The notes under the pieces are model-generated. The model did no database searches and was not told the origin of the DNA. It worked only from the letters and a program-made list of their open reading frames with translations. DNA of 5,795 nucleotides from an uncultured Bacteroidales bacterium (GTDB lineage: Bacteria; Bacteroidota; Bacteroidia; Bacteroidales; Muribaculaceae), in contig USIY01000160.1 of NCBI GenBank assembly GCA_900554845.1, forward strand, positions 1 through 5,795. Reading direction: 5' to 3'. Below are positions 5,296 through 5,795 of this stretch, in pieces. Numbering within the stretch: position 1 is the stretch's first letter; each line of letters begins with the position of its first letter. Both the position numbers and the translations under genes were made by a program.

Positions 5296-5795
5296 TTATG
5301 ATTTCTTTCCCCAGAAAGTCGTGTTGTTGCCGTATCCCGCGAATACCAGCGTAGCCGGACGGTTGTTTGCCTCCCAATCGCATTCACGCTTCACGTAGAG
5401 GGAAACATCGCCGATCTTGAGAATTTGTTTCGCGGCGTCGTAGCTCCAGTTCCTGCCGTCGAACGGACCTCCCTGCACCACATGGTTGTCGAAGAGGGTG
5501 ATGACGGAGGATTCCTGCATTATTCCGTATTGGTAGGCCAGATTTATAAATTCCCAGTCGCCGACGAGCTCATTCTCGGCCACGGCCACCTGAGGCACGG
5601 CTCCGTAACGCTCCGGCATGACGAGAGGCCAGCCATCTTCCGTCCAGACGATGGAACGGACGTGTCCCAGCATCACGGCGTTGCTGGCTTCATTTCCGTC
5701 ATAGTCCGCGGGGAATCGGGCCTGCGAAGAATAGAACCAGTTGTCGTTGCCGTCGTCGAAAACGGTACAGTGCGAGAATCCCACCCAGCCGGGAG
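5296..5795 (-). CDS. GH43 arabinanase (endo-arabinanase-like), C-terminal part, cut by window edge
   Basis: The visible product resembles family 43 glycoside hydrolases that cut alpha-1,5-linked arabinan, usually secreted or surface-bound. About 166 residues are visible; the frame stays open to the right edge (PGW precedes the GTG at 5784-5782, which is an internal Val). The first part is the last blade of the beta-propeller: GFSHCTVF, whose His (5772-5770) matches the conserved metal-site His usually found as GHNS, then NWFYSSQARF and VRSIVWTEDGWPLVMPERYG. The second part, from about VAENELVGDWEFINL, is the small C-terminal beta-barrel typical of arabinanases, with RNWSYD, CDWEANNRPATLVFAGYG and the terminal TTFWGKKS. 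The catalytic Asp/Glu residues and any signal peptide are outside the window. The stop is TAA (5298-5296). Whether it is endo- or exo-acting, and its GH43 subfamily, cannot be told from this fragment. Confidence 0.87.
   Translation of the reverse strand, partial: PGWVGFSHCTVFDDGNDNWFYSSQARFPADYDGNEASNAVMLGHVRSIVWTEDGWPLVMPERYGAVPQVAVAENELVGDWEFINLAYQYGIMQESSVITLFDNHVVQGGPFDGRNWSYDAAKQILKIGDVSLYVKRECDWEANNRPATLVFAGYGNNTTFWGKKS

Overview
The window looks like chromosomal DNA from a gut Bacteroidota (Bacteroidales; a Muribaculaceae- or Prevotella/Bacteroides-like organism, family not certain). The support is: promoter boxes of the form TAnnTTTG with a TTG about 20 bases upstream, no Shine-Dalgarno sequence at most starts, a secreted protein ending in the Bacteroidota 'DxNGxR...GIYIxK' tail, two DUF4230-type proteins, and a GH43 arabinanase. 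No mobile element, CRISPR array, tRNA or rRNA was seen.

Layout from left to right. (1) Positions 1-935, + strand: the last two thirds of a uronate isomerase (UxaC), followed by a near-ideal intrinsic terminator (962-992). (2) Positions 993-1317: a promoter (about 1074-1104) and an unusually long leader of about 200 bases with a strong dyad at its 5' end. (3) Positions 1318-2703, + strand: a modular secreted protein with a signal peptide, an Ig-like region, a middle region of unknown fold, a chitobiase-C-terminal-like region and a sorting-type tail. (4) Positions 2762-3817, - strand: a UDP-glucuronate 4-epimerase-like SDR enzyme, convergent with gene 3. The two share a terminator hairpin whose right arm is the end of the epimerase coding sequence. 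(5) Positions 3818-3952: a divergent promoter region. (6) Positions 3953-4588 and 4590-5189, + strand: two adjacent DUF4230-type genes, one a lipoprotein and one membrane-anchored, separated by one base. (7) Positions 5236-5265: a second shared terminator. (8) Positions 5296-5795, - strand: the C-terminal part of a GH43 arabinanase whose start lies outside the window.

The genes do not form one operon. There are at least five transcription units in alternating directions. A loose common theme is pectin and uronic acids: UxaC feeds galacturonate or glucuronate into central metabolism, the arabinanase cuts arabinan side chains of pectin, and the epimerase would make UDP-galacturonate for surface polysaccharide. 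That link is inference from function, not from operon structure. The parts least explained by known annotation are the structured leader before the secreted protein and the tandem DUF4230 pair.
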